Made by a program: the position numbers and the translations under genes
The notes under the pieces: model-generated
The model's database searches: none
Told to the model about the DNA's origin: nothing
What the model saw: the letters and a program-made list of their open reading frames with translations, nothing else
Source: Cryptomeria japonica
Lineage: Eukaryota > Streptophyta > Pinopsida > Cupressales > Cupressaceae
Length of the DNA: 64,000 nt
Assembly: GCF_030272615.1 (NCBI RefSeq)
Contig: NC_081410.1
Span: 191,349,619 to 191,413,618, forward strand
Direction of reading: 5' to 3'
Part shown: positions 21,605-33,249 of the stretch, in pieces
Layout of the letters: each line of letters opens with the position of its first letter
How positions within the stretch are numbered: the first letter of the stretch is position 1

Positions 21605-22665
21605 TTGATTGGTTCCTAGAGCTGATCTTTGTCCTGTGTTGATACCTGATATGCTCCTAACCCAAATACTGTTGTGATCACAAATGGACCTAACTAGTTT
21701 GGTTCAAATTTTCCTTTCTTTTCTCGATCTGCCTGGTTGCGTGGATTTTCCTTTAGTACTAGTTCCCCCACTTGAAAGATTTGTGGTTTGACCCTGTGAT
21801 TATAGATCTGGCACATTCTTTGTTGATTTACCTTTAAATGATCAAAGGCATTTTGTCTTCGTTCATGGATCAGTTCTAACTCTTGCAGTCTAGATACTCG
21901 TTGTTCTTCATCTGGGATGAGACCTTTTAATGATACTCATAGAGAGGGTATCTCTACTTCTATTGGAAATATTGCTTCTGATCCATAAACAAGAGAGAAA
22001 GGTGTGGCACCTGTTGGTGTGTGGATACTAGTATGATAGGCATATAGAGAAGGGTTTAATTGGATATGCCAATCTTTGCCAGCATCATTCTTTGTCTTTT
22101 TGAGGATTTTTCAGAATAGTTTTGTTTGATGCTTCTTCTTGTCCATTCCCTTGTGGATAATAGGGTGTGGAGAATCTGTGCTGAATTTTGAATTTCTCAC
22201 ATAGCTCTTGTACGTCCTAATTCTTGAACGGTCGCCCATCATCAGTGATAATGGTCATTGGTATTCCATAGCGATAGATGATATAATTCAAGATAAATGC
22301 AACAATTTGTTTTCCTGTGATATTTATGAGAGGTACTGCCTCAATCCATTTTATGTAATATTATGTAGCTACAAGGATGACTTTGTGACCATTAGGTGAA
22401 GAAGGATTTATTTTTCCTACTAGATCAAGACCCCATTGGCAAAAAAGCCAAGATGTTGCTAAAGCATGAAATTCATGTGCCAGTGCATGAATCAAATTCC
22501 CATGGATCTGACAGTGTTTGCATGTTCTAGCTATCTAAAAAGAATCTCGTTCCATGGTCGGCCAATAATAGCCCAAGCATATGAGTTGTTTTGAAAGGGT
22601 AAGACCACTTGAATGAGTGCCACAAATGTCATTATGGACTTCATGTTAGGCCTTCTCAAATTCTT
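21605..22665 (-). pseudogene. int: element C integrase
   Basis: Minus-strand pieces follow gypsy integrase order. First is the zinc-binding HX..H and CKHCQIHGN (22510-22660) with the family phrase GYYWPTME. The core follows, with Asp in WGLDLVGKINPS, TDDGRPFKN and Glu in NGQEEASNKT near 22125-22280. The C-terminal region is QVGELVLKENPRNQADR, GAYQVSTQDKDQL and EPINSMHLKKFY at 21605-21800. A TAG follows GRPFKN and other stops and frame changes occur. All three catalytic residues are visible. Confidence 0.85.
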
Positions 22666-22959
22666 CTTGTTCAAGACATCTTAAAAGAGTATCATCTAGA
22701 CCTTGTTTAAACAGGGTATTTGCGATAAGAGTAAAATGAGAGGATTGATGAATAAAGTTTCTCTTTTGATTCTTCGATATGTAAGGATGTAAGATGTTAT
22801 CTTTCAGGTATGTTTAAGTTTGGCCATAGAAGGAGGAATCATGTCCAATAAGTTGACAGATGGTTTGGGAATCAGGACAATTATAGGTGGGGTAAAACAA
22901 CTCTTCCACCAGGAATTCATAATGTTGTTGATTTTCCTGTGTCTGAAGGAGAGAAGCAA

Positions 22960-23399
22960 GTGTAGCCATGGCGTCTGGTGCTTTGTTATCATTTCTTGGA
23001 ATCTATTCAAAAGTTATTTCTACAAAGTATTTCTTGATATCATCAACCATCTTTTTATAAGGCATTAGCTTTTCGTCTTTTGTTTGATAGTCATCATTGA
23101 TTTGACTAATGACGAGATGAGAGTCTCCAAAGACTTGAAGTTGTGTAATGTTCCATTCTATAGTCATTTTGATACATGTTACCAAAGCTTCATACTCTAT
23201 GGTGTTGTTGGTGCATGAAAAGCTTAATTTGTATGCTTTTAGGATTGTATGACCTTGTGGTGTGATGAATATAATACGTGCTCCTGATCCAAGTTGTGTT
23301 CTATTATTGATGCTTGCTCCTGGATGGATATTCAGTTGATGTATTGTAAGACATGGATCAAACCCTGGAATGTCCATATATGACTAGGTAAAATTGATT
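22960..23399 (-). pseudogene. element C archaeal-type RNase H fused to an RT-linker remnant
   Basis: A minus-strand frame of 124 codons begins with SYMDIPGFDPCLTIHQLN, the phrase that normally starts the RT region of Tat-like elements, and passes directly into GSGARIIFITPQGHTILKAY, NNTIEYEALVTCIKM and QVFGDSHLVISQINDDYQTK, the archaeal-type RNase H. The RT and the first RNase H that should separate them are absent. The first catalytic Asp lies at the junction and is missing (PGAS instead of DGAS); Glu and the second Asp remain. A TAG at the IYD join precedes the open frame. Confidence 0.8.
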
Positions 23400-24206
23400 T
23401 TCCATCTTTTGAAGGGTTCCAAATATTTTGGCCTTGTTGGTTCTGATAGGGAAGTTGTTGGATATAGATCAGTTGTGCCAATGATAACTGCCTCTGCTGG
23501 TGCTATCATGATAGATGACCTCTCTTGATAGAATTCAGGTAAGGTGTCAAATCTCCCATCCTTCAGCACCTCAAGGAGGTTTTCACCGTTAGATACATCC
23601 TTTATTTTTTACTTTTTCCTGATCTAATGTTGGCAATAAATGGTTTTCAGCATTAGACTTGATATTGTTTTCTTTATGTTCACTTTTGCAACTAGGAGAT
23701 TTGACACCCATTTGACTTGAAGATACGCTGCTGAAATTCCTGGTGAGAGTTGTTGTGGGCTCGATTTTATTAAGATATAAAGATATGTCATGGTCATTAG
23801 GAAAGGTATCAATGGTGGTATGTCCTTCATTTTCCCAATCCATAGGTTCAAGATGAATCAAGGATAAGGAATCCTCATGTTGGATTATGTCATAGATATT
23901 AGGGGTCATGATAGAGATGTCAAGGCTTTTAGTATGTATTTCCATGTTTGGAATGGTACTCTCGTCAGAATGACGTCGCTCAAGTAGCTCTTGATCATCC
24001 TCGGTTAAGTCCATGTCAGCCGAATGTGATTCTGATTTAAGTAGGCTAGTTCCTAACATTTGTCCTACATACGCGTGAAATACATCAACATCTACATCTG
24101 CTTCTTCCCTTTCAATTTCAAGTTGCTCTTGTTTGTTTTTCCATGATAGAAAATGTTCTCTGGTCCCTTGATCTATTAGCTGCATTTGTTTCTTCCTGCT
24201 TGACAA
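23400..24206 (-). pseudogene. element C spacer ORF between protease and RNase H
   Basis: An open frame of 205 codons (24206-23589) begins MSSRKKQMQLIDQGTREHFL. It is acidic, rich in Ser, Asp and Glu, and shows no catalytic motif. It is followed by a shorter frame (23569-23384) with MIAPAEAVIIGTTDLYPTT. Position matches the poorly conserved linker between protease and RT in gypsy elements. I cannot assign a function. Confidence 0.55.
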
Positions 24207-24269
24207 AATTGATGCAAATGATTGTTCCTTGCTTGAAGATGTTGCCTCCCTATTATGTGAAACTATGAC

Positions 24270-24690
24270 CTCTTGAGCTGGTTTCAGATTACTACAACAC
24301 TACAATGGATTTGAGTCTGTGGAGATCGTGATTTCCTACCCATTGTAGGGAAACTTTAGACACTGATGACCTGTTGATAGAATAGCCTATATGTCCTATA
24401 TCAAGGGTCTTCCCAAGAGTATGTTGTATGGTAATTCCATGTTTAGAACTTGGCATGTTGTATCTTTCTGCAAAGGTCCCACTCTGATGGGTAATATCAC
24501 CACTCCTTTAGAAGAATGCTCTTCTTCATTATGTGCTTTGATTTGTATCTTTTTCTAAGGATCCACTACATCTTTTGAATAACCTAGAGCACGAACAAGA
24601 CTTAATGAGAAAATGTTTAAGCCAGCTCCCCCATCTATTAGGATATGTTTAATGAGTATTTTATGAATGAGGACTTCAATTTGCAAGCAA
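24270..24690 (-). pseudogene. pr: element C aspartic protease
   Basis: The minus strand encodes HILIDGGAGLNIFSLSLVRA (active-site motif DGG near 24623-24643 in place of the usual DNG/DTG), then KKIQIKAHNEEEHSS, VVILPIRVGPLQKD, and the C-terminal [12 protein letters not shown]. Stops follow VVDP, GRPLI and DI. This is the retropepsin that cleaves the polyprotein. It is followed by the linker ORF and preceded by the gag-end-like ORF. Confidence 0.8.
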
Positions 24691-24725
24691 TTGCTATGGG
24701 GATGCTACAATGAATTAACGCTTGG

Positions 24726-25115
24726 TTATGAAGGAGATGAGCTTTGAATAGGATCCTTTGAAATAGGTTTGATGGGTATCTTATTTGGTGAGGATGCTAT
24801 GGAAGGTTCTTGCAAGTTTTTAGGAGGTGTAGGAATAGATGCCTTTGGAGAGTTAATTTTCTTATGGGAGGATAAACCATTGCTAGATATAGGTGCGTGA
24901 TTGTGATCTTTCTCATCCAAATCTTTTAAGGATCTTTTTAATATTTGCATAAAAGAGCCACCTTTATTTGGATATTTATTTGAATCCCTGTTAGGTTTAG
25001 ACATAATTAGATTTTGATTATGGAATTGTTTGATTTCTCTGATGTGTTGGCTTGTTATGTGTTCTTGTCTTTTGTTCCGATATGTCACATTGCTATGATC
25101 TTCAGTTATTTCCAA
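24726..25115 (-). CDS. element C ORF upstream of protease, likely gag C-terminal region
   Basis: A 129-codon minus-strand frame, Lys/Asn/Ser/Pro-rich, with MQILKRSLKDLDEKDHNHAP and a proline-rich tail (IPTPPKNLQEPSIASSPNK). There is no zinc knuckle and no retrotrans-gag domain. It lies directly before the protease, where the gag C-terminus or gag-pol linker is expected. Low complexity prevents a firm call. Confidence 0.45.
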   Translation of the reverse strand: MEITEDHSNVTYRNKRQEHITSQHIREIKQFHNQNLIMSKPNRDSNKYPNKGGSFMQILKRSLKDLDEKDHNHAPISSNGLSSHKKINSPKASIPTPPKNLQEPSIASSPNKIPIKPISKDPIQSSSPS

Positions 25116-25712
25116 TGTTTCAGTGATCTTATGTCTCTATGCTCTTATTAAAATGGGCATTGTGTTAGATATTGTGCTAGGATTTGATTGTCCAAAAAAT
25201 TATTTTGATAAGGGATCAACTGTCAAGGTAGATACAATAGAGTGATATGACACTAAAAGAGGATTCAAGTGTTTAAAAGTTTGCAAGTTTTTCGATCTTC
25301 AGTTTTGAAGTACAATGGTGATGATTTGATAAGAACCAAGTCTAGTAGGAATGATATATCCTACGATGTGGGACACGATTATCTTGACCAAACGTTTCAA
25401 TTTTGTGATAAATAATGATGGATCCTGATGAGAAACTATGTTTGAGAGATCAATTTATCAAATAGGGTGACAATGCACTTTAAGATGTTTAGATCTTGAA
25501 CTTGTTGAGGGTGAGCTCTTGAAAATATTGAGGTGTTTATGTTCTAAAGTCTGATTTTGATGGCTGATAACTTGACCAAGCCAATAAAGGAGACAATCCA
25601 AGCACAGAATAACAAATAACAGGTGTTTATGATTACTATAAACTGGTCAAGCAAAATGATAGACCTAAAAAAGTCATGCAATGTAGTAGCTCTGGACTGA
25701 TAAAAACAGAGA

Positions 25713-25851
25713 CTCATATGACAAACTATACAACCCCAAACGACAAGAGATATAAGACCAAATGACAAACTGAGATTTTTATGTGCAAAAGAATAGGCTC
25801 GTACAACAAACTTTTTTGAACCATACGACAAGATAACTGACTCGTACGACA
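25713..25851. repeat. motif cluster CTCGTACGACA (second cluster, element C leader)
   Basis: Variants at 25713 (CTCATATGACA), 25798 (CTCGTACAACA), 25821 (CCATACGACA) and an exact copy at 25841-25851. The centre CGTACG is palindromic; variants differ mostly by C to T or G to A at CG. Confidence 0.75.
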
Positions 25852-26391
25852 GAGGACAGGACAGAGAAAAATGTGTTTGTTTGGTCGAATTTTGATCACT
25901 GAATTCTGATGTTTTGCTTATATTTTCTAGTTTTAGATGTCTGATTCTTCAATTTAGGGATGAATACATAGCAAAAACATGATGTGATAAGTGACTCCAA
26001 GCATGCTAACCCTAAGGAAGTTGGTTGAGGAGAGAAAACCTTTTCTTGCAAGCTTAGGTACACACCCAATAGCTAATCAAAATATGGTCGCTGAGTCTCA
26101 CGCAATGGATTCTCAATGCCGTATTATCCGACTCCAAACGCTAATGGGGGCATGATATGGAAAGTATCTTGGGAGAGTTACTATCTCTCTTGCACAAAGA
26201 TTATCACCCTTTCGGAGGTGAATCGGGTAGCTTCTAATTTAATTGGAACTAGTAAGGGATCCGTTCGGCGCATCGGGGTATAATACTCAATTAAGAGGTC
26301 TCCTAGCCTTGAAAACCAAGGTTTGCTATACCCAAAAGTACGGAGGAGATCTATTCCCGAGCACTATCGCTAAATTGATTTTTATCAAATC

Positions 26392-26564
26392 ATATTTATT
26401 TTATAGTGGGTTGGATTACTTGGAGTTAGACATTCCCATTTAGGTTGTTCCCTTCACACCGCCCATAATGGATTTAAGAGTTATTAGCTCCTTGGGAGGG
26501 CAGGCCTGCTAAAGAAATGCACTAATGAAAGTAAAAGATGAGTCTAGCTTTTTGATCACCTAAG
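26392..26564 (-). other. leader block shared with element E
   Basis: Read on the minus strand it starts AGGTGATCAAAAAGCTAGAC and ends with GGGAACAACCTAAATGGG, then AATGTCTAACTCC, AATCCAACCCACTATAA. The same string of phrases with substitutions is found on the plus strand at 34237-34410 in the leader of element E. No protein is conserved across it. Confidence 0.75.
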
Positions 26565-26893
26565 AAAGGTGAGAGAATACTCGCCTATCATCAAAGACAC
26601 AAAATACATGATTGTTCATTCCTTTAGCAAAAGATAAGTCTGCCTAAAAAAACTTTAAGGAATACACAAAGTTTTGTTGAATTCTTTTAGGCAACCTGCA
26701 AAATAAATCTATTAGTAGTCATTGATGTGTCTTGAATTTGGTCTTTGACTAGCGTATCTTCGACAATCATCCTGCAGAAAAGAGTTAAGCTGCCAAAAAT
26801 CTCACAAACAAGTCAGGCTTAGCATTAGTAAAGCTTGGATTAAAAACAAAAAACCCTAAAATGGAGTTTATTTTAAAATCCCAGAGGCACAAA

Positions 26894-27154
26894 CTCGTAC
26901 GACATGATTTATGAGCTGAAATGACATAGATTTAGAACTCAGACAAAAGAAGAAACAAGCTCGTACGACACAAGAACCGGTTGATATGAGTAAAGAATTT
27001 ACCAGCCAGAAACTCGTACAACATGAATTTAGATCTCGTGTGACAAAATAAAGATGCTCATATGACACAGGATTGAGCTATTATGAGTCAAAATATAATA
27101 TCATCCTAGACCATAAAGGAGTTCGTACGAGCCAGATTAGTAGCTCGTACGACA
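26894..27154. repeat. motif cluster CTCGTACGACA (first cluster, element C leader)
   Basis: Exact copies at 26894-26904, 26960-26970 and 27144-27154. Variants at 27013 (CTCGTACAACA), 27035 (CTCGTGTGACA), 27057 (CTCATATGACA) and 27121 (TTCGTACGAGC). Spacing is irregular, about 20-65 bp. The cluster starts about 65 bp after the PBS in the element's direction. Confidence 0.85.
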
Positions 27155-27218
27155 CTCTGAACCAAACCTGATAGAGATGAAAGTTTATGAAGCTTGAGAG
27201 GACAAAAATGATGATCTC

Positions 27219-27240
27219 GGCCCCATGGTGGGTGCCAAAA
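27219..27240 (-). other. element C primer-binding site
   Basis: Minus-strand TTTTGGCACCCACCATGGGG, then CC, starts at the inner LTR edge. It begins with TGG, as a site complementary to a tRNA 3' CCA end must. The tRNA species is not determined. Confidence 0.75.
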
Positions 27241-28280
27241 TGTCATGCCTATGAAGTGTATACCTACAACTACAACACAAAACACTCAATAGATCATTAC
27301 AAGCATGGTTAATGAATTTAAAGCAAAGAAAGATAAAACCATAGCTAAGCAATCCATCGCCTCCTAGTAAATGCGAGTATGAATTTTTCTCTCAGATCTC
27401 GTCATGCAAATTCCAGTGACTTGAGTACACTTAAATGGAGGATTTAAATGATAAAAGATTCATTTAAGCTAGCAATGATAATGATTAAGCTATATGATTA
27501 TATGATTATGCTAGAAAATAAGCTAGATTTAAGCTAAAATTGAAAAAGATAACAATACGAAAATGATATTTCTAAGAGCTATATGGCTATAATAACAATG
27601 CTTGAATGCAAAATGAGATGGGATGATTATTGCTCCAAAATGGGGTATATTTATAGGATTTCCAAGGCCAGGGGTGAGGTGGCAGGAATCAACGGTCAAG
27701 ATTAAGTCTAAAGATATCAATGGTTAAATTGGAGGTGGTTGGCAAAGAGGTTGGATTAAAGGGAACATTTGGAGGCTGGTAGAAGAAGGGGTTGGATGAA
27801 AGGGAACACTTAGTGACAAGTGTCACAAAGCTTTTCTCATGAGAGGGCAAATTGTTCAAGGAAAGCAGACATGGTGGTAAGGATGTGCAAGCTAGGATGA
27901 GGTTAACTAAACCCGAGGTTAGATGGAATGAGTTAGGTTTAGAAGGGGTTAGGTGGTTAGAAGTTAGGAGAATTTGAATTTAAAAATTTAAATAATAGGA
28001 AAAGGCTAATTAATCTCAACAACTCATAAATTGATTTGTTTTAATTAATTAGGGGATTTAGAAGAAATGAATTTGATGATGAATTTGATGGGGGGAATTA
28101 ATTAATTAAAGGGAATTATTGAAATGAACCTATTAAATAAATCCTTAGATTTATTAATAAGTAGATGAAAGGGGGATTTTAATCAAATTGCTTAGTGAAT
28201 TCAATTAAATTAGGAAGGAGGATTAATTAAATAATTGCTTATTTAATTAATTATCTTTAGACCATTTTTAGGTGTATACA
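27241..28280 (-). repeat. element C 5' LTR
   Basis: About 1040 bp, starting TGTCATGCC on the plus strand and ending GGTGTATACA. Near-identical to 18823-19882. The GTGTATAC string occurs just inside both ends. Confidence 0.92.
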
Positions 28281-28285
28281 CCACC
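28281..28285. repeat. target-site duplication of element C (CCACC), right
   Basis: Matches 18818-18822. Confidence 0.8.
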
Positions 28286-28932
28286 ATACCCTCTTCAATG
28301 CAGAACATAGACTTTTGTCCCTGCAAGTGTGCTTGGCCATGCTTGTTGATAGGGATTACTTCACTGAGGGTTATTATCGTGCATCCAGAGACAAAGGACA
28401 AGCTTGCAAAGCTGACACAACATGCCATCAAATCTGTCAATCTGATCTCTTCTCCTCCTCTCTGATTTTTGTAACCTAACCCGAGTAGGGTTAGGGTTTT
28501 CTCGTTTATAGCCATCCAGAGTTATGCTTAAACTATAAAAGCAAATTAATAGAATTTTCTCAAGATCTTCTCTTATTTTCTCATGTGGAATTCTTATGTC
28601 TCTCTGAATCTATAAATTTGCCTTTCCCTTTCATCAATAAAATTATCTTTCTTGCCTCTATTCAAATCTTGTGATTTATGTAAGTGTTTACCTCTTTGTT
28701 TGAATGCATTCTCTTTTGGTTTTCTACAGGGCAAGTAATCGTGTTGATTCCCAACCTTCACTCACACTTAGACAACTGAGAAGAATAGAATTTTATGCAT
28801 CTTTGGGTAGTTTTCATTGATATTTTGTGCAGCTATAGGCAATGGAGATCATCATTTTAGTCTGGGTACAAAGCCTTTTCCCTTCTTTCATGCAACCCTT
28901 CTCTCTCTCCCTTTTCCCTGTCAAAGATTAGA
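28286..28932. other. right flank of element C
   Basis: The first 190 bp continue the plus-strand frame interrupted by element C. On the minus strand a frame begins ATG at 28515 (MAINEKTLTLLGLGYKNQRG) and runs to the insertion. Both are unassigned. Further right the sequence is pyrimidine-rich and AT-rich without a domain. A (TCTAA) short repeat lies near 28928. Confidence 0.35.
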
Positions 28933-29560
28933 TTAGATTTTTATGTGTTGGGTTGGTCCAACACCCTTCATTTCAAATTGAAAGGGATCCAACCTTCTCC
29001 AGAGATTCAACCTCACATTTTGCAAGGTCCCACACTTGGGAGGTTGATTCCATGTTTCACAAGGTTGATGACTAAGGTTTCTTGGATCATCAAGGGTGAA
29101 AAATTTTGTGACAAAAAAAGCCACTGGGAGAATCTGAGTTTTGAAATTTATGTCACTATTCCACCATCATGGGCCCAAGAAGAATCTGTCCAATCTCTCT
29201 GAAATGTTGGTGAATGCAATTATTCTATTAGTCCACGTGTAAATTCCAATTTTAGGAATTACGTCAATGAAGCCATTCTCCAGAATAAGATTTTGGAAAT
29301 CATTCATTACCCTATTTATTTTGGTAATAGCTCCAATTTTTTGTTGATGCCTAGGACGGCATTAAAATCCTTGCTAATGATGATTTCTTGACCATTCAAC
29401 TTGCGTAACTTATCCTTCAAAGCCCTCCAACGAACAACCTTGACTTTTGTCTATATTGGTCTATAAATATTGAAGATTGTATACTTAGTGTTTATTTCTC
29501 TCCATCTAGCAATATTGAACTACTGGTTAAAATGGAATATTAGGGGGATTTGGGAATGTT
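28933..29560 (-). pseudogene. LINE endonuclease fragment
   Basis: The minus strand encodes pieces of an L1-type endonuclease: TIFNIYRPI and SKDFNAVLGIN (29360-29490; the family has GDFN), then INRVMNDFQNLILENGFIDV, PKIGIYTWTNRI and ISERLDRFFLG (29140-29330), and further down PFQFEMKGVGPTQHIKI, which corresponds to the linker after the endonuclease. Frames change and stops are present. No RT follows, so the fragment is isolated. It is distinct from the endonuclease remnant of LINE A. Confidence 0.75.
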
Positions 29561-29840
29561 TTATTGACTTTATTTACTATTTAAAATCAGTTATTTAATT
29601 TATGTTTTGAAAGATTGCATTTTTCTCAAATCAGGCGTATGGATTTAGTGTTTTAGTTGTTTGGATTTTCTTAATTCTTGATTGAAATTCTTGTATGAAT
29701 CCTTGTGCTTGATTTATTTGTCTTTCTATAAGTTTATCAAACCCTTCTCAAATGGGTTTTGATAATTTTTTTGCATTAGTCTTTTCATTACCCATTTTTG
29801 AGTGTCAAGTCTTCCTATTCCGACAAGTAGTCTCTATCAT
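29561..29840. other. no gene
   Basis: AT-rich sequence with T-rich runs; no domain or repeat border seen. Confidence 0.4.
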
Positions 29841-29980
29841 GTATGTGCAGGAACTGAGTACATATGTGCAATAATATGACACACCTGCGTATAAATATGA
29901 CTCATATGCACAAAAAGATGACTCATATACACAACAAGATGTAACAGATGCACATCAAGATTGAATGGATGCACATAATC
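29841..29980. repeat. orphan ~21-bp motif array (CATATGCACAA)
   Basis: Seven units with spacing 20-22 bp begin at about 29841, 29861, 29883, 29903, 29924, 29946 and 29968. Core CATATGCACAA-AAGATGACT; variants include CATATGTGCAA, TGCGTATAAAT, CATATACACAA, AGATGCACATC and GGATGCACATA. No LTR or PBS was recognised nearby. Confidence 0.75.
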
Positions 29981-31870
29981 ATTGTTTTGGGGTTTTGACT
30001 GAGTTGTTTGATTCTATTTATTTTCGGTCGATTCCAAAGGCTTGTGTAGACCTAGTACTCTATTGTTCATATGATTTTGAGTTTGTAAGATGTTGTTGTA
30101 TTGGATTTATTTTTATTTCCCATTCCCATAGTTAGTTGTGGAAAGATTCAGTGATTTATGCTCCAGTTTCAATTTCAGGACTTTACCCTTGTTGATTGGG
30201 TCTTGCATGGAAAGTCCTATTTTAGTTATGTAAATTGAGCTTGATATTGGATTCATGTTGGTTCATTTCAAGTTAGAATGAATTTTATTTTAACCTTATG
30301 TGTTAGGATAGCTAGGTATGTTGGAGCTCAAAATTGTAGGTTGCCAAACCCTAAAGGTATGCCAAGCCTTATACTCAGGTTCAACAATCAATTCTGGCCA
30401 ATGAACGGAATGGACCAATAAGCTTACTATTCCCTGCACTTTTGGCTCTACTAAAACAAGGTGGGTGCACCTTCTCTATAATTGAGTAGATTATCAAATT
30501 GCAATATCTTCAATTACTTCTTTGATTTATCTCAAACTGGTATGGAGGCTCGAGATAATTGGTTCTAATCTAAACCCTACTTCTACCCCTATCCTACAAC
30601 TGAAATTTAAATTGAAAATGTGTGTAATAATAATATTTTAAGAATTTATTCTTTCAGGTGACTAGTTTTTTCTATCCACTAAGAAACAAAGTCAATCTTT
30701 TGCCTCTTCAAGGGTTTTGCATCACCATGTTAGACAATTTTTACATTCATACTATGTATGAATCTGTAAATTATTTGACTCCTCCTATGTCTATCGAGTT
30801 ATATTATTACTATGATTTTTCAACATGATTTTAATCTCTCCTTGAGATAACTAAGTGGACAAATCATACAAAATGTTGAAAACTCTTTGACCAATCTAAA
30901 ATACTCTTGATACTCAAATTAATATAATAAGAAATCCACAGCACATAGGAACCCTCAAATAATATTGACTACTTTAGCCAATATAACAGGTGAAATCAAA
31001 TCTAAAAAGAATTTAGTTGTATTATATGCACAATATCAAGAAGAAAATAAATATTTACAATTATCTTAATAGTTACTTATGATGATTCCCCCCTTTTATC
31101 CAATCTTTGGTCTCCCTTTAAAGACACAAGGGATCCCTCTAGGTTGGTTACAACCTTTGGTGACTAATGGGATATTAATTAGTTATCCCCAGATAATAAA
31201 TTGCCCAATAAAATAAAGGGCATCACTAATTATATTGCATTGCTCTTGAATTTACTTGTTTAAAACATTCACATTAATTCTCTATTTTGATTTTCACTTC
31301 CTCATAGTCCTATGAATAGCCCTTCATGCGATGAAAATAACTCCTCCTTGCCTTAACTGAATCTCTGTCAGAAGTTTCTTTGATATTATTGATCTTTTGT
31401 GTTTGATTTTAATTAATCTGAATCATTTTGTAATTATTCCACTTCATTCCTCGAGATACACCTCTCTTTAGTACACTCTGACAAAGACTTCATGTGCCCT
31501 GCACATATCTCCACATTCCTTTGATGCATCATATCAAAGCAGTTCACGGCCATTGTTCATGCCTTTCCTACTATGAAATGACATCATACATACCATGTTT
31601 TACGTCAACCATATTCATTCAAAGATTTTTGATCCTTTTATAATAGATACATCATATGCATATATACAAACTTAATATGTTGTGGGGTTTCCTTGCTTCA
31701 AGGTATTCCACAAGCATTTCATATGTGCATACATGTCTTCGAAGGTGTCATTATTAAAAACCTTCATACTATTATGTTTTGGTAGATATCAGTGCTCTGT
31801 TCTGGAACTTTCAATCTTTGCAAAGACAATGTAGATCGCAATCATCACGTTTCATATGGCTAAAACTCTA
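29981..31870. other. no gene; unassigned AT-rich sequence
   Basis: About 1.9 kb without an open frame of note, protein motif or repeat border that I can support. Confidence 0.4.
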
Positions 31871-33154
31871 TGTAGACACATAAATTTGTCTACTATATTA
31901 AATAGATATTTAATATTAATTTAATACATTAATATTCCTTTATTAATTAAATTTACATTTAAATAATTCACCTTAGCCTATTCTTCTATTCTAGTTAAAT
32001 AAATTTCATAAATTTATTTAATTACTAACTATAGTCTAAATATTAAATAAATTAATAAATTAATTTAATTCCCCTTTCCACTCATTTAAACAAATTAATA
32101 ATTTATTTAAAAATCCCTCACCAAATCTCTATTTAAATAAATAATTGTTTATTTAAAAATCACATCCACTTGTATTCTCCTCCAAATGCAAGTTGCACTC
32201 CCTATCTTAATTAAATAAAATATTTAATTAAAAAAGTTGATTTATCCTCACCCAGTTGCTCATTAACCTCCTTATAGATTCTTCTAAACTCTTTCAAGAT
32301 TATTCTAACCCCTTCTGAATTAGTCTAGTCCCCTTTCTAAACATTTGCACAATCCTAATCCCAACTTAACCCCCAACCCATCATCACACACATGAAGGAC
32401 TCTTACAAAGTCTTAAATGCTTTACTTCTTCAACACACTAACCCACATGGGTCTTGACCCTTTAGTCAAGTCTTAACCATGGGTAAACCTTGCACAAAAT
32501 TTTACCCATTGGATAAAAGCATTTCCCTTGGATAAAAGCTTTATCATATAACTCTAACCATGGAGGGTTACCCTCATGTCTTCTCAAGCCTTAAATGCTC
32601 TTTCCCTCTCCTCTCAAGCCCTCTCATATTGATACTTGTCAACATGGGATTGGTTTGAAAACCATCACATGGATGGAGAATCATACAATCCTATCCCTCC
32701 ACAAATCAGATCAATCTTGACCCCCCAATACACTATTTTGCCTACAGATAGCACTTCATTCCTCAAGAAAAAGAGGAAGCATTTTAGAATTGTTACTATA
32801 CTTTTATTCACACTCAAGATTTCTCATAGCATTACTCTTTTTCATTAGCATGGAATTAGTGTTTCATTTTCAACCATCTTGAATCTCCATTTGGCATCCA
32901 TGGTTAGTGCTAAAAACTAAGAGCTATACTCATTTGGATCTTGGAGAGGAGAGAAACAAGGGAGAAGCAACAAGGGCATCATGGGAGAATCTTAGGGAGT
33001 ATCTTCTCCCTTCTTTTCATTGTGTTAAGCTTCTTTTGTATGATTTTTAATCTCTTTTGGTATGTATTGAAAGGTTTTTAGTGTTTACTTGGTTTTTGGT
33101 TGAGACAAACAACACTAACTCTTTGGTTCTTTTGCTTGTCCCATTTTCCATGCA
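31871..33154 (+). repeat. element E 5' LTR
   Basis: Starts TGTAGACACATAAATTTGTC and ends CCATTTTCCATGCA just before the PBS; about 1.28 kb. The first 350 bp are AT-rich with TAATTTAATT strings. No second copy exists in the window, so the left border relies on the TG start and on its position relative to the PBS. Confidence 0.65.
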
Positions 33155-33173
33155 TTGTTTTGGTGAACCCAAC
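33155..33173 (+). other. element E primer-binding site
   Basis: TTGTTTTGGTGAACCCAAC follows the LTR. The same TTTTGGTGAACCCAAC string is the putative PBS of element F (43759-43775, minus strand), which supports the call. Confidence 0.7.
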
Positions 33174-33249
33174 ATGAATCCAACACTAAGAAGTTAAATT
33201 TTAACTAACCCTTTTGAAACTTGGAGATTTTCACACACAGGTTGAGCTT

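Larger units (their letters stand above)
25116..27218 (-). other. element C 5' leader
   Basis: Non-coding leader between PBS and the first ORF. It holds two clusters of the CTCGTACGACA motif (26894-27154 and 25713-25851) and, between them, a block at 26392-26564 that is similar to the leader of element E. Short open frames here (25544-25831, 26868-27068) run through the motif clusters and are not convincing. Confidence 0.6.
18823..28280 (-). mobile_element. Element C: Ty3/gypsy (Tat-like) LTR retrotransposon lacking RT
   Basis: Two LTRs (18823-19882 and 27241-28280) are near-identical direct repeats flanked by CCACC. Minus-strand orientation is shown by the PBS at 27219-27240 and the polypurine tract at 19883-19896. 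Internal order on the minus strand: leader, a gag-end-like ORF, aspartic protease, a spacer ORF, archaeal-type RNase H, integrase. No retrotrans-gag domain and no reverse transcriptase were found, so the copy depends on helpers if it ever moved in this form. Total length 9458 bp. Confidence 0.9.

Noticed and set aside
23589-23851. Second overlapping minus-strand frame of 75 codons
   Set aside because: Overlaps the better supported spacer ORF in another frame and shows no motif.
25713-27154. CRISPR-like appearance of the CTCGTACGACA copies
   Set aside because: The genome is a plant nuclear genome, the copies are degenerate and irregularly spaced, and they lie in a retrotransposon leader.
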